From Oasisia sp. SBJ-2009 (Eukaryota > Annelida > Polychaeta > Sabellida > Siboglinidae), in contig OZ024855.1 in the NCBI GenBank assembly GCA_964017155.1, positions 1,657,779 through 1,721,778 of the forward strand: DNA of 64,000 bases, written 5' to 3'. The stretch's first letter is position 1, and each line of letters opens with the position of its first letter. Both the position numbers and the translations under genes were made by a program. The notes under the pieces were generated by a model. The model was not told the origin of the DNA and made no database searches. It saw nothing but the letters and a program-made list of their open reading frames with translations. This document shows positions 21,263-33,523 of the stretch, in pieces.

Positions 21263-23505
21263 ATTGATTGATTGATTTGTTTAATATAAAATGTAAAACA
21301 GTGTACACATATGCATAATATATAAATACAAAGTACATTTAAATATTTGGATAACACAAAAAGTGCACGCACTTATTTCCATTGTGGTCCTTGACATACA
21401 CATGACAGACATTGACATCAATGACAGAACTGATAAATATAACATCTCAAATGACAAATATAACATACTAAAACAACCATAATAAATAAACCGATATAAA
21501 TAATTACTAAAATATGTAAATGACACTGATAATTACAATATAAAAAGGTATGGAAATAATCTTCTGGTTAGAAACACTTTGTAAAACCTTGTTATTTATT
21601 ACACAAAAATCATAAATAAATCTAATAAAGAATACAAATTATAAAATAAAAATTACGTCATCAATTATGATTAAAAATAAATAAATGAGCTGGCTTCCTG
21701 GTCATTAAGACAGCTGAACAAAAACTGCTTCAGTAGACATTTAAATTGCCTCATGTTCTGAACACTTTGTATGGAAAATGGCAATTTGTTCCAGGCATGA
21801 ATTCCTGTATAGTAAAACGAGGTTTGCCCAAATGATTTAACATACGGCACATGAAGAGACATAACACTAGATCTTGTATTTATACCGTGCTGCTTACATG
21901 CTACGTTAAACAAATTTGACATATACTTCGGTGCTCTATCATTTATAACATTATAAACAAGGTTCAATTTCAGTTGTTTAACTCGTAACTCCACTGGTAG
22001 CATATTCACCAGTCTAAACTCTTTCAAACCGATGTGGGTTCTGGCTGGTGCATTTAAGAGGAAACGGATTACCTTGTTCTGGGTACACTGTAGTCTGGAT
22101 TTATATTTCGTGGTTAAACCAGAGAACCACGATGAACAAGCATAGTCAAAATGGCATTGTATTAAAGCTGAGGTAAGAAGTTTTTTTGTTTTCATGTTGA
22201 CATTTTTTGTATGTCTATACACAAATTTTAATTTGGCATTTGATTTACAAATAATCTTGTCAGCCACTCTTTCTCCAGTTAATGACTGATCTAGGTCTAT
22301 GCCTAGGTATTTAACATGGGTTTGGCATGCCAATGTCGTACCAGCACATCTCACCTGGATGGAACTACAGGTGTTAAGTTTACGTTTCGACCCAAAAAGA
22401 ATTGACTCAGTTTTCCCTAGATGGAGGGACAGTTTGTTATTGATTAACCACTCTCTGGCTGCCTCAAGTTCTGAAGAAAGACTTTCTTGAATCAGTTGGG
22501 TGTCTTTACCCGAGACTAAAAGATCTGAATCATCAGCATACAAAAGTAGTTTACATCGAACAGCTGCGTAAATATCATTAATATATATTAGAAATAATAA
22601 CGGTCCCAGAATTGAACCTTGTGGGACACCACATGTGACAGTCATCGGATTAGAGATCGCTTCACCGATTTCAACTGATTGTTGACGTCCATATAAATAT
22701 GATTTAAACCAGGCTATAGCAGATTCATGAAGTCCTATTGCTTCCAGTTTTTGAAGCATAATCTCATGATTTACTGTATCAAATGCCTTCTGAAGGTCAA
22801 GTAGCACCATGCCTATATAATTACCTTTATCTTGCTCTTGTTTTATGAAGTCAGTGAGATATGTTAAACATGTTTCTGTAGAATAAGAGGATCCAAAGCC
22901 TGACTGATGTTCATACAGTAGCTGATGTGTTTGGAGATATGCATTTAATTGTTGATAGACTATGCTCTCAAATAATTTAGAGAGCGTATTTAAAATAGAG
23001 ATCGGTCTGTAATTACCGACTTCCATTTTACTATTCTTTTTATAAATGGGCAACACCTTAGCAGATTTCAGACTTTCTGGGATTTCGCCAGTGGACAATG
23101 ATAAATTTAAAATATGTGTCAAAGGTGACACAATGAGCTTGGCACCATCCTTAATGAATCTGGGTGACAATAGGTCCAATCCGGTTGCCGTGCTCGAATT
23201 TAGTTTACATAAAATCCTGAGTACGTTGTCCGCACTGACTTCATTAAAACAGAAGCTATTACTTGTTACACCCAGTGACCTGTAGAAATCTTGAAAGTGT
23301 TGCTTCTCATATAGACCATTACTAGGTGGAAGTTGGTTAACCAGCGTTGAGGCTACATTTGAAAAGTAGTTGCTGAAATGTTCCGATACTTGTGATTTGT
23401 CAAAACAGATGCTATTGTCAATGTTTAGTCCTATGCTTCCTGGCTTACTGTTACACTGAGTCGAAGTTCCGAGGCTTTTCAGCAGTTGCCATAATAAGTG
23501 TTTCT
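21263..23505 (-). mobile_element. Jockey/CR1-like LINE with intact reverse transcriptase, nested in another LINE
   Basis: One uninterrupted minus-strand frame runs from about 23495 to the stop at 21671, roughly 600 codons. It holds LPIYKKNSKMEVGNYRPIS, MVLLDLQKAFDTVNH, CGVPQGSILGPLLFLIYIND and LLLYADDSDLLVSG (YADD), then LGIDLDQSL and the C-terminal YYTGIHAWNKLPF. All RT catalytic residues are present. The element is 5'-truncated: its endonuclease is missing and it begins in the linker LLWQLLKSLGTSTQ. A 400-bp 3' UTR ends in AATC repeats at 21263-21282. Both flanks are the same second LINE, so this is a younger insertion. It is the best-preserved RT frame in the window, but not an autonomous element. 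Confidence 0.88.
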
Positions 23506-25418
23506 AATAAGACGTCCGGTAAGCCGAAGGGAAGGCAGTTTCCGTAGTCAAGTCGCGATATAACAAGAGCGTGGACCAAGAGTGGCATGCGGTGTCAGGC
23601 AATCTCTTATTGCACGAATTCTACGTAGATGGTAGTAAGCTGCCTGACACAACTTCGACACTTGGGATTTCACACTGAACGCACTGTCAAACATAACTCC
23701 CAGGTTGAGAGCGACGGTAGTTGGTTTGAGGATGCTGTCACCGATAACAACATCAGTCAGGTTATGCTTGCCAGCTGAATGTGGTGTTGTGATTATAGTA
23801 CGTCAGTCTTGCTGTCATTAAGCTGCAGCCGATTATGAATCATCCATGCTTTCAATTCATCAATACATGCTTGTATGCTTGCAAGTGCAATGGTCTCGTC
23901 ATAAGTGTCCTTGATCTTCAATGAAACATACAATTCAGAGTCATCAGCAAAGAGATGGAAGTCAAGACGGTGCCGCCTAAATATTTGCCCGATGGGTCCC
24001 GTGTAGAGGTGTGAACAGAACTGTGCCAAGAACAGACCCTTGTGACACTCCCTGGGGCAGCTCCAACGTGTTTGACTTGGTCTGGCCTAGGCAGACAGTT
24101 TGAGTCATTGAAGACAGGTATGACTAAAACCACTGATGCGCAATGTCTATGACGCCAACAAGAGCGTCTACAGTGGTCTACAGTGTCAAAGGCCGCTGAC
24201 AGATCGAGTAGGACCAGCACGACACCTCTCTTGTTGTCCAGGGTCATCAGGATATCATTCTGGATTCTCGTAAGCGCAGTTTCCGTACTGTGATTCGGCT
24301 TGTAGGCTGACTGAAATTTTTTATGCAAGTTGCCGGAGAAGACGTGGTCGATAAGCCTCCTCAGCACAACCCTGTCTGTCAACTTTGATGTTAACAACAT
24401 TTTGGAGATAGGGCGACAGTTGTTCATGACATCCTTGTCCAGGGAAGGCTTCTCAGCAACGGCGTCACGAGCGCACTTTTCATTGTTGTTGGCACAATTC
24501 CTGTTGACATAGACAAGTTGACATTGTTTGTAATAGTTGGTAGGAGACAAGTTATATATTATTTCAGTAGCCAAGTCGGCACTGCATTAAGTGAGCACGA
24601 TGTTGAGGGACTCTTGTTGATAAGCCGTCTTACTTCGTCTTCTGTTGCAGGCACGAAAACGCTCAGTTTATCGTACACCGCGTCTGGATTATCCGCTGGC
24701 ACGTAGTTGGGTTCGACCTTGAGCGTTAGGTTCTCCTGAATCATTCGAATTTTATCCTGGAAGAATGCACTGAATTTGCTAGCACGTTGGTCCATTGAAC
24801 CGCAATCAGACAGGTCAGTTTCTGATTTCAACAACAGGGCGTTCACAACATTGTATAACTGCTTAATGTCATATGCTGCTTTTGTGATATTTGCAGTGTA
24901 ATGTGCAGACATAGCGGAGGCGATGAGTTGATTGACATGACGTTTCTGTTCTTTGAACAGGTCACGGTGAATTGTTGGCCGTGACTGTCTCCATCTTCTC
25001 TCCAATTGCCTTCTCTTCTGCCTAGCCATCTTGATGTCACCATTGAACCAGGGAACTTTGGGTCGAATCGTGATTGTTCGTGTCAGAACTGGGGCATGTT
25101 AATCTAACATAGTTGACAGGGTTGTGTCATATTGTTCGAGGAGGTGGCAGGGTCCAGGCACAGAGTAGATGTTGCGATATCGCCGAGACGCACATGTTTG
25201 TCTATGACAGCATAATTTCTATATTGAATTATGTGTCGGGGGGGGGGGGGGGGGGGACTGAGGTTTTGGCAGATGAAACAATAATGAACAGCGCCATGAT
25301 CTGTCAGGAAGTCAGAGACAGTAGGATTCGATACCAAATTGTCCGTTGATTTGGTGATAACTGGGTCTAATGTAAGACCATCCATATGAGCACATATATA
25401 GCACATATATAAGCACAA
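23506..25418 (-). mobile_element. CR1/L2-type LINE, host copy: endonuclease end, linker and reverse transcriptase (broken)
   Basis: The minus strand carries HMDGLTLDPVITKSTDNLVS (25418-25104, endonuclease end), RRWRQSRPTIHRDLFKEQKR and NPDAVYDKLSVFVPATEDEV (25029-24559), RT pieces SAYKPNHSTETALTRIQND and LVLLDLSAAFDTVDH (24574-23918), LFADDSELYVSLK (24029-23793) and then a C-terminal stretch. Frameshifts separate the pieces. It is the same family as 8940-9715, including the G19 tract. Confidence 0.85.
25238..25256. repeat. G19 homopolymer inside LINE endonuclease fragment
   Basis: Same position and length as the run at 9496-9514 in the sister copy. Confidence 0.9.
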
Positions 25419-25536
25419 TAAATAGAAAACATATATCTGGTATAATTGTTATGAAAACAGTCAAATCATTTAAATCACTTCAATCAATAAAATTAATAAA
25501 ATGTATTTAAGCAATATTTACATATATAATATGTGT

Positions 25537-25555
25537 GTAATGTTATCTACCCATA

Positions 25556-25627
<72 letters not shown>

Positions 25628-25645
25628 AATGGGTAGATAACACGT
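25537..25645. repeat. (TA)n tract flanked by a 20-bp inverted repeat (hairpin)
   Basis: GTTATCTACCCATAATTGTA precedes about 64 bases of TA repeat, and TACAATAATGGGTAGATAAC follows. The flanks are near-perfect reverse complements, so the whole block can fold into one hairpin. It may be a MITE remnant expanded at its centre. Confidence 0.8.
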
Positions 25646-26215
25646 AGGAATAAAGTATAATAAAGGTTGAAAGATAAGAAAATGTTGAAATATTCTGCAT
25701 GGAATGAACCTATATTGCCTTAATCATATATCTTAATATTAACTGGAATATTTTCAAAACATTGGCATGGGAGAATGTTAAACTACTAACAGCTTATACA
25801 CCATTAATGTTTATTTTGGAAAGTTTGTAGTGACAATTCTGAAATAAAATACAAACAATCAACTATAGTCATTGTCATGGCCACATTGACATTGTCATTG
25901 ATTTGCCTGCTTCAGGATAAAAGTTTATTATTTTTAAATATCACCATCTATTTTTATTGTGAAACACAACAGGGGTATTAACTGTAGTAATACCCCAATG
26001 CAATTATGCTAATGAGACACTAGTTATTTTATCACATTCAAATTAATAATGTCTAGATTGTTCATGACCAGACAATGAGAAAAGAAAAGCACTGTCCATG
26101 GTACTCATTTGGCCACCTTGTCATAGACATTATTTACAATGACACAATGTACATGGAATAATCAACCGAATACATAAGTGACATATACACACATTAAATT
26201 GATGAACAATTGATG
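25646..26215. other. AT-rich intronic stretch, nothing recognised
   Basis: No supported feature. Confidence 0.55.
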
Positions 26216-26217
26216 AA

Positions 26218-27507
26218 TTAATATAACAAAATTGCAATGCGCCCTTCGGCTTCGCTTCGCCTTCGGCTTCGCCGTTTTTGTTGAGTACACCTGGAGCTGA
26301 TCGTGGGTCGCGAGACTGTCCGATCACTTGATCGATACCATTTATGTTCTGACTTTTTTCCTTTTCCAAAGGGGTGCGACGCTGTATCACAGCCTGACAG
26401 TGTGTGGATACCGAGACGCTGACTGCACTTTATGGGGCCTAACCGCTGAACAGTTTCGTTGATGTCCAAGACATCGCCAATCCACTTTTCCATTTGAATA
26501 TTGGCGACAACTCGCATCCTCGATGTCCTGTACACCAAGAGAACGAAGATGTCGGCATCATCACTGAGGATTAGGATGGTCTGAGCGCCTTCTGACAACG
26601 TTTTCAGCATGTAGCTGCAGAAGGTGACGTCTGCCTCATCATGGGTAACGACACAGTCCTGGTTGTTGAAGATGGATGTTGTGTGGTAGGGGATAGCTGC
26701 ATAGAATGTTGTTCAGCAGATCCTTGTTCTTAGAATTGTGAAGAATAGCTTCTCGGCATGGAATGGGGTTGTTTGGGGTTAGACGTACTTCGTTGGCTCT
26801 TCCTCGTCTCGTCCGCTCAATGTTCTTTGTGCTGGGAGCAACTTGGTCATATATGTTGAACAAAATGAATGTCTTGGAGACGGGAGGGTAATGTGCCATT
26901 CGAGTGCGTGTAGTCCCTGAGATTGGCCAAATGACGTGGTACAGAAGCTGGCCGGCATCAATCAGCACCACGTTTGGAGCACATAGAGTCGTGACAGAGA
27001 CACTGAGAGACTTGACGAGCACGGCCTTGTCACCCTTCCTCAAGCAGCCGTACTTATCGATCAGGGCCGGAGGGACTGGATTCAGTTCAAACTGGAAGAC
27101 ATCGGCAATATCAATGCTGAGCTGCTGCCCCACGACTAAGCGTCTCGACGTCGTAGATGGCCTTCCCCTTGACAGTGACGGTGCAACTTCATTGTTTTGA
27201 CTTTCTTCTTTATTGTAATGTGGAATTCACTGCTTAGCGAAGCGGAGCACTGCCTGCTCTGCTCATTCCCGATGAACAAAGCGTTCTGAACATTCTTTGT
27301 GTCTGGCGCCAGTTGGCCATTGCAGATGTTATAGACACCTGGTTGATGGTCAATGAGGGGGTGATTGTACTTCTCCAACTCCACCGCGATCTTCTTCCGA
27401 TCGGCCTCGTCCAGTCTATTTCTTCCCTCTCCTTCCTCCTTGTGCTTATTCTTCTCCTCCACTTCTACTTAACAGTGTGGCTTCTGCTCCTCCCCAGCTT
27501 CATTGTA
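26218..27507 (-). pseudogene. Nuclease-family gene copy C, C-terminal half (broken)
   Basis: Minus-strand pieces in order: EADRKKIAVELEKYNHPLID and GVYNICNGQLAPDTKNVQNA (27462-27136); FELNPVPPALIDKYGCLRKG, NVVLIDAGQLLYHVIW and FNIYDQVAPSTKNIERTRRG (27133-26639); then HDEADVTFCSYMLKTLS, ILILSDDADIFVLLVY and HTLSGCDTASHPFGKGKKS (about 26660-26350). The acidic DEAD and DDAD boxes plus the SGCD...FGKG box give the order expected of a PIN/FEN nuclease fold, here with the acidic residues kept. Two frameshifts (about 27134 and 26625) and a truncated end show it is not functional as it stands. Its 5' half lies beyond a LINE at 31330-32330. It belongs to a different subfamily from copies A and B. Confidence 0.75.
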
Positions 27508-30500
27508 TATAATACTAATAATAAATACAGTATTTATCTACGCCATATATCTAGTAATAAAACCATTCAGAGGCGCATTACATTTTACATGAATATACAG
27601 ATTACCTAAAAAAATTAATTGTAAAATAAATAGATCAGTAAAAAACCAAAAATTTCAATATAAATAAATAATATTAATCTTAATAATACTAAAATACTCA
27701 TACTGATAAATAATAGTTAATTATATTACAATGCAAACAATAAATATTAAAATAGTTGATAAATAATAGATATTAAAAATAGTAGATATTAAAACTAAAT
27801 AATAGTTGATTATATTACAATAAAAAATAAATAAATAATAAAATAGATGATAAATAGTACATATTGAAAATTTTCGTATATTAATAGATTGTTCTTTTAA
27901 AGTGAAAATGCTCTTTTAAATAGAAGTGTCTTCAGTTGCTTCTTGAAAGAACTGAGGGAGTCTGTGGCACGCATGGCAAGCGGCAGATTGTTCCAGAGCC
28001 GTGGAGCAGCACTTGAACATGCCTTTTCTCCCTGCGTACGCAGTCGGCATCGAGGAACCTCCAGCAGGTGGGCATCCGCGGAGCGTAGCGCACGGGTCGG
28101 TTGGTAGCGAATTAGTAGGTCGTTTAGGTATGGCGCAGCTAGTCCGTGAAGGCTTCGAAACGTCAACAGTAACAGTTTATACTCGATCCGCTGTTTGATC
28201 GGAAGCCAGTGAAGATTGATTAAAACAGCAGTGATGTGGTCGTGTTTCCTCGTTTTGGTTATGAGCCGGGCAGCAGCGTTTTGTACTCTTTGGAGTTGTG
28301 TAAGAAGGTGGTCGGAAATGCCGTACAGCAGGCAGTTTCCGTTGTCAAGGCGAGACGTAACGTAAGAATGAATCATGATTTCTGTTGTTTTCTGATCGAG
28401 AAGGTTTCGGATTTTTCCAATACAATGGATATAGAAATACGCGACACGGCAAATGTGCTGCGCTTGGTTGTTCATGATTAGGACATCATCAAAGAAAACG
28501 CCAATGTTCTTGGCAACAGTGGACACTGGCACAACGGTATCACCAAGTTCTATGTGCGGCATAGAAAGTTTGTTCTTATATGTGGCGCGCACATCACAAT
28601 AATTTCTGTTTTTGTAGCATTGAATTTCAGTTTATTTATATTCATCCAATCTTGTAATTCTGCGACACAATCTTGGATGCGCGTGACTGCCTGGATTGTG
28701 TCTTCGTCTGAGTGGGGACTGAACGCGAGATACAGTTGGGTGTCATCAGCATACAGGTGAACGTTTATCCCGTGTCGACGTGCGATATCACCGAGTGGAG
28801 CAGTGTAGCATATAAACATGAGAGGGCCGAGAACGGAACCTTGCGGAACACCGAACACCACTGGACGTTCCGCTGATAATCTGCCGTGCATTTGTATACG
28901 TTGACTTCGGTTCTCCAAGTACGACTCAAACCACGCAAGACATGTTGCAGTAATACCAAACCGATCTCTGAGGCGGGTTAACATGATTGTGTGATCGATC
29001 GTATCGAATGCTGCTGATAGATCTAGCAGCACTAGTATGGCAGCCTTGCGCTCATCAAGTATACACAGCAAATCACTGCGTACTCTCAGCAGTGCTGTCT
29101 CTGGGCTGTGGTTTGGACGATAAGCAGATTGCATTTGCTCATATAGATCGTTGTCTGACAAATGTTTAGAGAAACGGACAGGAACGACCTTCTCTACGAT
29201 ATTTGACACAAAACACAGGTTTGACACTGGACGATAGTTCTTGACTTCGTTTGCATCGAGCGTTGTTTTCTTCAGCAACGGAATTACGAGAGCCTTTTTA
29301 AAGGCTGAAGGGAATACTCCTGTCACAATCGACATGTTCACAATATCAGCGATGACCGGTGCAAGGCTGGATAAGTTGTTCTTCAGCAAATGAGTAGGAA
29401 TCGGGTCCAACTTGCACGATTTACAGGCTGATTTGCTGACCAATTTGGTGATCTCGTCGGTTGTTGTGGGCATGAACGATGAAAGATACTAGGAAATACC
29501 ACAGGGCTCATCGGGACGCATAAATACGCAATTGTCAACGTTATCAAGGTCGCGTCTGATTATATAAACTTTGTCTATGAAATAGGTGCTGAATTCGTCT
29601 AGCAATTGTCCCAGGTGTTCATTAAGCAATGTTGGCAGACGTTTTGTTTGGAACAGGGAACACACGGTCCGGAAAAGGGCTTTTGGGTTGCCAGCCTGGT
29701 CCTTAATTCGGTTGGCATAGAACTCGGACCTGGCAGCATGGAGCATCTTCTTAACGATGTATCTTTGGTTCATGAAGATTTCCCGGTCGACGGTCAACCT
29801 GGACAGCCTCCATCGCCGCTCCATCCTTCGTCTCTCCTTCCTCGCTGACAGAATGTCGTCGTTGACCCAAGGTGCAGCAGGGCGGATAGTGAGCCATTTA
29901 GTTTTCAACAGTGCATGTTTCTCAAGAAAGTCACCAAGAATGTCATTGTATTGCGTTACACTCTCCTGTAATGATCGTTCCTGACTTGAGTATAAGTCAG
30001 AATTCTCAATGTCTGTTGAAAAAGAAGTCAAATTGATTGCTTTCATCTTGCGGTAAGTCTTTAGTTCCCTTCGAAAAGGAGGTTTGCGCATTGCAATTCG
30101 GCAATGTACCGCACAGTGATCTGAAATGAGGTCAGCCACGACAGTGTCCATCACACAGGAATAACTGCGAGCGATAATTAAATCTAAAATGTGACCTTCT
30201 TGGTGTATTGCTACTTCCACATACTGTGTCATGCCGTGACTATCCAACATGTCACGGAAGCGTCTCACATGAACGTCAGTGTTAATGTCGAAATGAAAAT
30301 TAAAATCACCAACAATAACCAGTTCATCAGGCAGGGTCGCGTATATGTCCAGAATATCAGCGAACTCTTTGAAGAAATCGACAACCGATGAACCATTCTT
30401 CTTGTTTGGTGGTGGGCGATAAACCACGAGCAGAATCACACATTTTCCGAATAGCGTTAACTTTAAACTCATAGCTTCAAAAGAATGAATGTTACTGAAT

Positions 30501-31330
30501 GTTTTCAAAGACGTTGCTTTGACAGATTCCTTGTGTAATATTGCAATGCCACCACCGCGACGGCTGCATCTGGGATGGTGAATTAAATTGTATCCGGGTG
30601 GCGTCAGTGCTCTGGTTACAGGGAGGTCAGAGTCTTTGTTAGTGAGCCAGGTTTCAGTAATTGCAACAATGTCTAGGTTATGTTCGTGGATGTGGTCTAA
30701 GATGTCAGTTGTTTTGTTGCGAACAGATCTTGCATTCAGTATGCATAATGACGCTGTTGTAGTCGAGCAGACTAGCGGATTCGCTGTTAGTGTGACTGGA
30801 ATTAGGTTGTCGTGGTGTTGTTGTTGTTGTGAAGTTCGCACTCGCACGTAGGGGCTGATTGGTCGATGGCCGATTACAGTGGAGACAGCCTGTTGACGTT
30901 GACGTCCGCCTCGGCAGCCACGCTTGGTTGGTCGCCTTATAGCTATACCAAGCTCGCGTATGGTGTGTATGGTACGAGGAAGCAAGCGTGACGAATTGGG
31001 ATCTGTCGACTGGCCAAGCTGGTATAAACGACAGGCACTGTAGGTGTAGAGGGCTTGGTCAGGCATGGCCATGCAGTGCGACGCTCACTGATGCACGACG
31101 ATGGACCTGCAGACTGGCTGGTAGTTGATAGTCGTTTTCAACAATTGGCGTCACGGTTGACCGATTAGTGGTTCATTTCGTTGATAAAAACATTACAATT
31201 TTACGAAGATATTGCACATATATATTAATTCATCCGTTGAACCCAGACTAGATGTACTCACGGTCACCTCTGCCAAACAATAGCTGTGCCAGATAAGAGC
31301 AACTTATAGAAAGATCGCAATGTTACAGAG
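27508..31330 (-). mobile_element. L2/CR1-like LINE, nearly complete (endonuclease and reverse transcriptase), inserted in copy C
   Basis: Frame 31072-29489 encodes an AP-endonuclease domain (LCILNARSVRNKTTDI, IVAITETWLT, RGGGIAILHK, LVIVGDFNFHFD, SDHCAV). After one in-frame TAG, the same frame continues to 28550 with the RT: NYRPVSNLCFVSNIVEK, AAILVLLDLSAAFDTIDH, FGVPQGSVLGPLMF and VHLYADDTQLYLAF. One frameshift at about 28590 leads to the C-terminus (28592-27897: LDQKTTEIMIHSYVTSRLDN, SAAPRLWNNLP). A 390-bp AT-rich 3' UTR ends in ATTATT repeats at about 27508. Only two disabling mutations are visible, so the insertion is fairly young. ORF1 is missing. Confidence 0.9.
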
Positions 31331-32330
31331 CTCTGTCATAGGCGCAGCCACATAGGTGCAGCCATATGTTCCATGGCGGTGTCAAGGGGCGCGCACACAC
31401 TGAAACGATTCACCCACAAAGCCACTAGCCCGGGGATCGTTGAAATGCCCTTCACACCTCCAGAACCCTTCACTCGCTTGATATATCTCTGCTCTCCGAA
31501 CTTATCTTCAGTCACAGCGGTCCCCCCATACGAGTGCCGACAGACGTGTGCACCTACCAGTAGGTCCTCCTTGGCACGGTGAAGAAGGAGCTCCATCTGT
31601 CGCACATTCCCGCTCAGGTAGCGGGCATAATTGTGGAGACCTGCTGCGAAGAATTATGGCAGCATTGCCTTGATTCAGTGCTGCCGGAGGAGGAAGTCAC
31701 CGTTCCGCTCTCCGCGCAGGAACATGAGCGACAACAGTGTAGGCTTGACAAGGCAGTCCAGCCATCGCCTCCCGGTGGGATGCTCTCTGGCTTTCTCCAG
31801 GAAGACATTCAGCGCCACACATGTCTTGGCGCCATTCGATTATAAATTATGCAGCAACACGGCATTGATGATACGGTATGCCCGTAGAGCATTGGTCCAA
31901 GTGTTTCTGTTGACTATGCTGGTGATGCCAGCAAAAGCTGCGCTGATGAGAATGTCCACGCATGATGCCTTCATCAGTGTTCCTACACAGCCCAGGACCA
32001 ACGTCATACTTCACCCAGTGTGCACCATACCCGGGTGAAGTATGACGTTGGTCCAGCGCAGAGGATCGTTCAATTGGACTAGGCATGCAGTCTTATACAG
32101 TTGGAGGTCATCCCAAAAGTATTGAGAGCCCTCTCGAGATTCACAAGCGTAGTTATTACAGTGTCGGAGTGAGCTTGCGGTGAGTCGATCATCGGTCCGA
32201 ACACAACCAGTGTCTTGGGCTTCTGGGCAGAACCTGCCACCAAGCGGTCTTGCTGAGCATTGAAGCCCGCCCACTTAACTGGCCTGTTGTTCTTGTGGAT
32301 TTGCGGCAGCCATGCCGCATCTCGCTGCCG
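31331..32330 (-). pseudogene. Nuclease-family gene copy C, N-terminal half (broken)
   Basis: Minus-strand frames read PVKWAGFNAQQDRLVAGSAQ, FGPMIDSPQAHSDTVITTLV, then DPLRWTNVILHPGMVHT, VLGCVGTLMKASCVDILISA, AFAGITSIVNRNTWTNALRA, FFAAGLHNYARYL and DKFGEQRYIKRVKGSGGVKG, ending at WVNRFSVCAPLDTAMEHM. The YARY box corresponds to LHL...YFFA...NYARW in copy A. The reading continues after the LINE at 27507, so the LINE split one gene copy in two. Many frameshifts are present. Confidence 0.68.
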
Positions 32331-33235
32331 ACTGCATGTGACTGCCGCAGACTGAAGCTACGATTCTTCAGCGGGTAGAGCTTTCGTCGGAAGCAGAGGT
32401 GGGTTCACCTTGGAATGCCCCCTGTAGTACTCCAGCTGTATACACTGAACCACATATAATCGGTCTATAGAGGTGATTTGTTCTTGGTTTTAGGTCAAAG
32501 TTTACCTTTGACCTTTGATTTGACCTTGACTTTAACACCATAAATTGACCCCCATCCTGGAATACCCATATAAAGAAGTATTACACGACCTTCTCTGTCA
32601 TCGAGATAAAAAGTTGAACATTGGCCGAAATTCAAAATGGCCGAGAACGCCATCTTGAATTATGAGAAATGCTAGAGGTTGCACACAAGTTGCAACCAAG
32701 CTAATTTTGCTCTCCTAACTATATAAAATACATTTCCATAAGAAATGTTACAGGAATTAACATTGCAGGGTCTGCTACAGGAAGTATATGAGCGGCAACT
32801 TTACTAGATTGGTAATTGGCTTTCCAGAAGTTACCCTTCAACGATTTATACATCTTCAAAAGCACCGATGCTATGGTCAGGTGTATTGAAGTGTCTACAG
32901 TTGTCATTGCCCTCCACAGCTCCAGATCAGTTAATCTATAACACTCAGCTTCTAGACTCTGATACGAAAATGCGTGACGACTACGCACACACTCAGTGTC
33001 GCGTCTGAGGACAAACCAAGATGATTAAAGAAATGTTGTTGATGGGGCGACATTTGGTTGTGCCCACTCCCCGCTCAGCAAGGTAAATTGTAAACGCCGC
33101 GAGGGCAAATTGAATATAAGCCCTTCCCCCGCCGCCTTCCGAAGTATGTCCCGAGTGAGACGAGCGGACGCCAAATATTAGACGAGCGAGACAGTGGGAA
33201 TGGCGGAATGGTGGTGAAACTCCGACAGTATCTCT
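32331..33235. other. Intronic stretch with nuclear-receptor-like half-sites, no gene recognised
   Basis: A cluster of GGTCAAAG/TTTGACCTT motifs lies at about 32492-32535. A frame at 32988-32719 (minus, 89 codons) is not recognised. No other feature is supported. Confidence 0.5.
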
Positions 33236-33258
33236 CCCCCCCCCCCCCCCCCCCCCCA
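33236..33258. repeat. C23 homopolymer
   Basis: Uninterrupted run of 23 C. Gly-rich open frames on the minus strand come from it. Confidence 0.9.
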
Positions 33259-33523
33259 AGGAACTTAGTTCCCTTGCTACGGTCTTGGACATTTGTTTGT
33301 GTGTGGTGTTGCACGACGCAAACACGGGTTACACACGATATCCTTGTTTTCAGCTAACTCGTCACGTACCCCTTGGTGAAACCTTCGCGTACTCTTGGGG
33401 TATGCGTGCCCTAGTTTTGGAACCGCTATTCTAGGGGACGTTATGTCGCAGTAGTAATGTAACATGTTCATATATTTGACAATTACCAACAAATCAGTAA
33501 TTATATATTCATGTATACGTCAC

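Larger units (their letters stand above)
20456..33523 (-). other. Intron of the ligand-binding protein gene (13.1 kb), filled with mobile elements
   Basis: The interval runs from the GTGACG donor at 33523 to the TCACAG acceptor at 20456. It holds the nested LINE pair at 20.6-25.4 kb, the L2/CR1-like LINE at 27.5-31.3 kb and the third nuclease-family copy. Confidence 0.75.

Noticed and set aside
28001..30851. Several plus-strand open frames of 60-87 codons
   Set aside because: All are shadows of the L2/CR1-like LINE on the minus strand.
32993..33325. A 110-codon minus frame with a Gly run
   Set aside because: The Gly run is the C23 homopolymer, and the rest has no recognisable motif.
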